From the NCBI RefSeq assembly GCF_014284125.1, contig NZ_JACOFX010000020.1, positions 24,487 to 88,486 on the forward strand: a DNA stretch of 64,000 nt. Reading direction: 5' to 3'. Shown here piece by piece: positions 61,858-64,000 of this stretch. The notes under the pieces were generated by a model. The model made no database searches and was not told the DNA's origin. It worked only from the letters and a program-made list of their open reading frames with translations. Source of the stretch: Undibacterium umbellatum. Lineage in GTDB: Bacteria > Pseudomonadota > Gammaproteobacteria > Burkholderiales > Burkholderiaceae_D. The translations under genes and the position numbers were made by a program. The number at the start of each line of letters is the position of its first letter. The first letter of the stretch is position 1.

Positions 61858-63876
61858 ATGCATTCTATCCTCCAAACCGAATCCAGCGAATGCGGCCTGG
61901 CCTGTCTCGCCATGGTCGCCAGCCACTTTGGCTACCATACTGATCTTGCTGATCTGCGCCGTCAATTCTCCATCAGCCTCAAAGGTGCAACACTGGCGCA
62001 GCTGATGCGTCATGCATCGGCCATGCAATTAAATAGCCGCCCTTTGCGTCTTGAGCTGGATGAACTGGATCAACTGGCTTTGCCTTGCATACTGCACTGG
62101 AATTTGAATCACTTCGTCGTGCTCAAAGCCGTGCGCAAGGACTGGCGTGGCAAGGTCACGCTGGTGTTACTGGACCCGGCAGTGGGTGAAAGGCGTGTTC
62201 CTGTTGAGGAAGCGTCCAGTCATTTTACCGGCGTGGCACTGGAGTTGACGCCCAGCCCTGCATTCAAACCCAAGGATGAGAAGAAGCAAGTTGCCCTGCG
62301 TGATCTGACTGGCCATATCGTTGGCTTGCGTCCTGCTATTGTCAAAGTATTGGCGCTGGCTCTGGCGCTGGAGATATTTGCGATTTGCTCGCCGCTGTTT
62401 AATCAGTTTGTGATTGATGAAGTCATTGTCAGTGGTGACAAAGAATTGCTGGTAGTGCTGGTATTTGGTTTTGCGTTGTTGATGATCACGCAGAATGTCA
62501 TAGGCCTGGCGCGTAGCTGGTTTTTGATGCGCTGGAGTATGGATATCAGCTTGCAGTGGTCAGCACGGGTGTTTGCCCATCTGGTGCGTTTGCCGGTTTC
62601 TTATTTTGAAAAACGTCATCTTGGTGATGTGGTGTCGCGCTTTGGGTCGATAGGGGCGATACAAAGTACCCTGACTTCGATGTTTGTCGAGAGTGTGCTG
62701 GATGGCTTGATGGCCGTGCTGGCGCTGGTGATGATGCTGGTGTATAGCTTGAAGCTGAGTATGCTGGTGTTGGGTGCGGTGGCTCTTTATGCAGGTTTGC
62801 GCTGGGCTTTCTATCAGCCATTCCGTGAAGCGTCGCAAGAGCGGCTGATATTGTCTTCCAAAGAGAGTTCCCACTTCCTGGAAACCATGCGTGCCGTTAC
62901 ACCTCTCAAATTGTTTGGCCGTGAGACTGAGCGGCTGTCGCGCTGGCAGAATCTGAAGATTGATGTACAAAACCGCGATATCAAGACACAAAAGCTGTCG
63001 ATTATCTTCAAGGTCAGCAATACCCTGATTTTTGGGATACAGGGCCTGGCGCTGTTTTATATTGGTGCTGGCCAGGTCATGCAAAATGCCTTGACAGTGG
63101 GCATGCTCATGGCGTTCTCCAGTTATGCAGGTACTTTTACGGGGCGCATTTCCAGTCTCATTGATGTGTTTATCAGTTACCGCATGCTGAGCCTGCATAG
63201 CGGAAGGCTGGCGGATATTGTGCTGGAAGAAGCTGAAGCAGAAACTGCTGTCGAAACCGATATCGCGCGCATCAAGGCAGTGATTACCCTGAAGAATATC
63301 AAGTTCCGCTATGCCGAGGGTGAACCCTGGGTATTGAAGGATGTCAACCTGACGATACCAGCAGGCCAGAGCATTGCCCTGGTTGGGCCCAGTGGTTGCG
63401 GCAAGACGACCTTGTGCAAGATCATTCTGGGTTTGTTAAAGCCGACAGAAGGTGAGGTGTTGATAGACGATATTCCCATCACCCAGTTGGGCATCAAGAC
63501 TTACCGCCAATTGGTGGGGACGGTGATGCAGGAAGATGTTTTGTTGGCTGGTTCCATCATGGACAATATCGCTTTCTTTGACAGCCATTGTGATCAACAA
63601 AGAGTAGAAGAATGCGCCAGGCTGGCGGCTATTCATGAAGAAATCAGCAAGATGCCCATGGGTTATCAAACCCTGGTGGGTGACATGGGCAGCAGCTTGT
63701 CTGGTGGGCAAAAGCAGCGTGTCTTGCTGGCGCGTGCCTTGTACAAACAACCCAAAATACTGGCGCTGGATGAAGCGACCAGCCATCTGGATGTAAACAA
63801 TGAGCACAAGGTCAATCAGGCGCTCGGCAATTTGCAACTGACGCGCATCATGGTGGCGCACAGGCCAGAGACCTGA
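61858..63876 (+). CDS. C39-peptidase ABC transporter (PCAT), 3' end lost to an IS
   Basis: The chain starts with a C39 peptidase (Cys12 in SSECGLACLAMV, His85 in WNLNHFVVLK, Asp106 in LVLLDPAVG), then about six membrane helices (170-440), then an ATPase with Walker A GPSGCGKTT (about 510), LSGGQKQRVLLARAL (about 613), Walker B ILALDEAT and the switch His in MVAHRPET. It cuts double-glycine leaders and exports the peptide. The sequence ends right after HRPET, where relatives go on for about 25-40 residues, because an IS3-type element starts here. All catalytic motifs remain, so activity may or may not survive. Confidence 0.88.
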   Translation: MHSILQTESSECGLACLAMVASHFGYHTDLADLRRQFSISLKGATLAQLMRHASAMQLNSRPLRLELDELDQLALPCILHWNLNHFVVLKAVRKDWRGKVTLVLLDPAVGERRVPVEEASSHFTGVALELTPSPAFKPKDEKKQVALRDLTGHIVGLRPAIVKVLALALALEIFAICSPLFNQFVIDEVIVSGDKELLVVLVFGFALLMITQNVIGLARSWFLMRWSMDISLQWSARVFAHLVRLPVSYFEKRHLGDVVSRFGSIGAIQSTLTSMFVESVLDGLMAVLALVMMLVYSLKLSMLVLGAVALYAGLRWAFYQPFREASQERLILSSKESSHFLETMRAVTPLKLFGRETERLSRWQNLKIDVQNRDIKTQKLSIIFKVSNTLIFGIQGLALFYIGAGQVMQNALTVGMLMAFSSYAGTFTGRISSLIDVFISYRMLSLHSGRLADIVLEEAEAETAVETDIARIKAVITLKNIKFRYAEGEPWVLKDVNLTIPAGQSIALVGPSGCGKTTLCKIILGLLKPTEGEVLIDDIPITQLGIKTYRQLVGTVMQEDVLLAGSIMDNIAFFDSHCDQQRVEECARLAAIHEEISKMPMGYQTLVGDMGSSLSGGQKQRVLLARALYKQPKILALDEATSHLDVNNEHKVNQALGNLQLTRIMVAHRPET

Positions 63877-64000
63877 GGTGTACTGTCAATAGCGGACACT
63901 CATGTTCTAAGCTGCCTGTGACTGCCGATTAAAATTTTCAGCAAACAAGGCTGGCGATATATTGCCAAGACGCGAGTGACGTCGCTGGCGGTTATAAAAG
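63877..64000 (-). mobile_element. End of an IS3-family insertion sequence
   Basis: A TGTACTGTCAATAGCGG stretch follows the transporter stop as the probable terminal repeat. The minus strand then encodes the last 30 residues of an IS3-family orfB transposase (stop at 63907), reading FYNRQRRHSRLGNISPALFA, the hallmark FYNxxRRHSxLG C-terminus. The rest of the element lies beyond the window. Confidence 0.88.
63907..63999 (-). CDS. IS3-family transposase, C-terminal end only
   Basis: Partial gene, 5' end outside the window. The visible 30 residues contain FYNRQRRHSRLGN and end SQAA, typical of the DDE integrase-core C-terminus in IS3 elements. It points away from the interrupted transporter. Confidence 0.85.
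   Translation of the reverse strand, partial: FYNRQRRHSRLGNISPALFAENFNRQSQAA

Overview
The window looks like a piece of a betaproteobacterial chromosome, most likely family Oxalobacteraceae (Undibacterium/Janthinobacterium-like). This is an inference from the gene content: a heme-uptake operon with ChaN and DUF2325 genes, divergent metR/metE, a valine-degradation operon, MASE1 kinases and moderately GC-rich genes. No rRNA, tRNA or CRISPR was seen.

Layout. (1) 1-18470: the structural half of a prophage, all on the minus strand. From right to left it carries a small-terminase-like protein, large terminase, P22-type portal, scaffold, major capsid protein, connector, tail fibres, several virion proteins, a T7 gp13-like GNAT-fold protein, an ejection-type protein, holins and a GH108 endolysin, then runs off the left edge. 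Most genes are joined by ATGA, TAATG or GTGA overlaps. Upstream of the terminase genes lie three copies of a promoter/operator/short leader/terminator module. No integrase or repressor is in view. (2) 18854-25851: two convergent sensor kinases (MASE1-CHASE-PAS3-HisKA and a HAMP kinase), then a porin and a phosphate-binding-like periplasmic protein next to the second kinase. (3) 25852-29121: decayed DNA with chemotaxis-receptor and transposase remnants, and a row of unrecognised orphan genes, two with signal sequences, separated by a short repeat. (4) 29300-38499: Fur-controlled heme acquisition (TonB receptor, HmuS, HmuT, HmuU, HmuV, VOC protein, ChaN lipoprotein, small CxxC protein, DUF2325 protein). 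(5) 38549-43091: a TraB/GumN-like protein, then metR and metE divergently arranged around a MetR box. (6) 43313-46741: a HipBA toxin-antitoxin locus behind four operator repeats at exact 27-bp pitch, a MITE that cuts the last repeat, and a periplasmic ClpP-fold protein. (7) 46928-53269: a LiuR-like site and a cobalamin riboswitch ahead of the valine catabolic operon (mmsA, isobutyryl-CoA dehydrogenase, methacrylyl-CoA hydratase, 3-hydroxyisobutyryl-CoA hydrolase, mmsB). (8) 53291-57473: a SWIM zinc-finger protein paired with a 928-residue repeat-like protein. (9) 57776-63876: a peptide-export cassette made of an HlyD adaptor, a MauE-thioredoxin fusion, a double-glycine precursor peptide, two ClpP-fold periplasmic paralogues and a C39-peptidase ABC transporter. 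The transporter's last codons are cut by an IS3-family element at the window edge.

The most notable candidate for an undescribed system is the cassette at 57.8-63.9 kb. It has a 70-residue, two-cysteine secreted peptide, a dedicated disulfide module, and a pair of ClpP-fold proteins. One member keeps a Ser/His pair (Ser93, His121). In its paralogue both aligned positions are replaced (Phe93, Arg121), so it looks like a pseudoenzyme partner. The second is the triplicated promoter/operator/leader/terminator module in front of the phage late genes, which resembles a multiplied lambda pR'-tR' arrangement. All functional statements rest on reading sequence and on family knowledge; no search was run.
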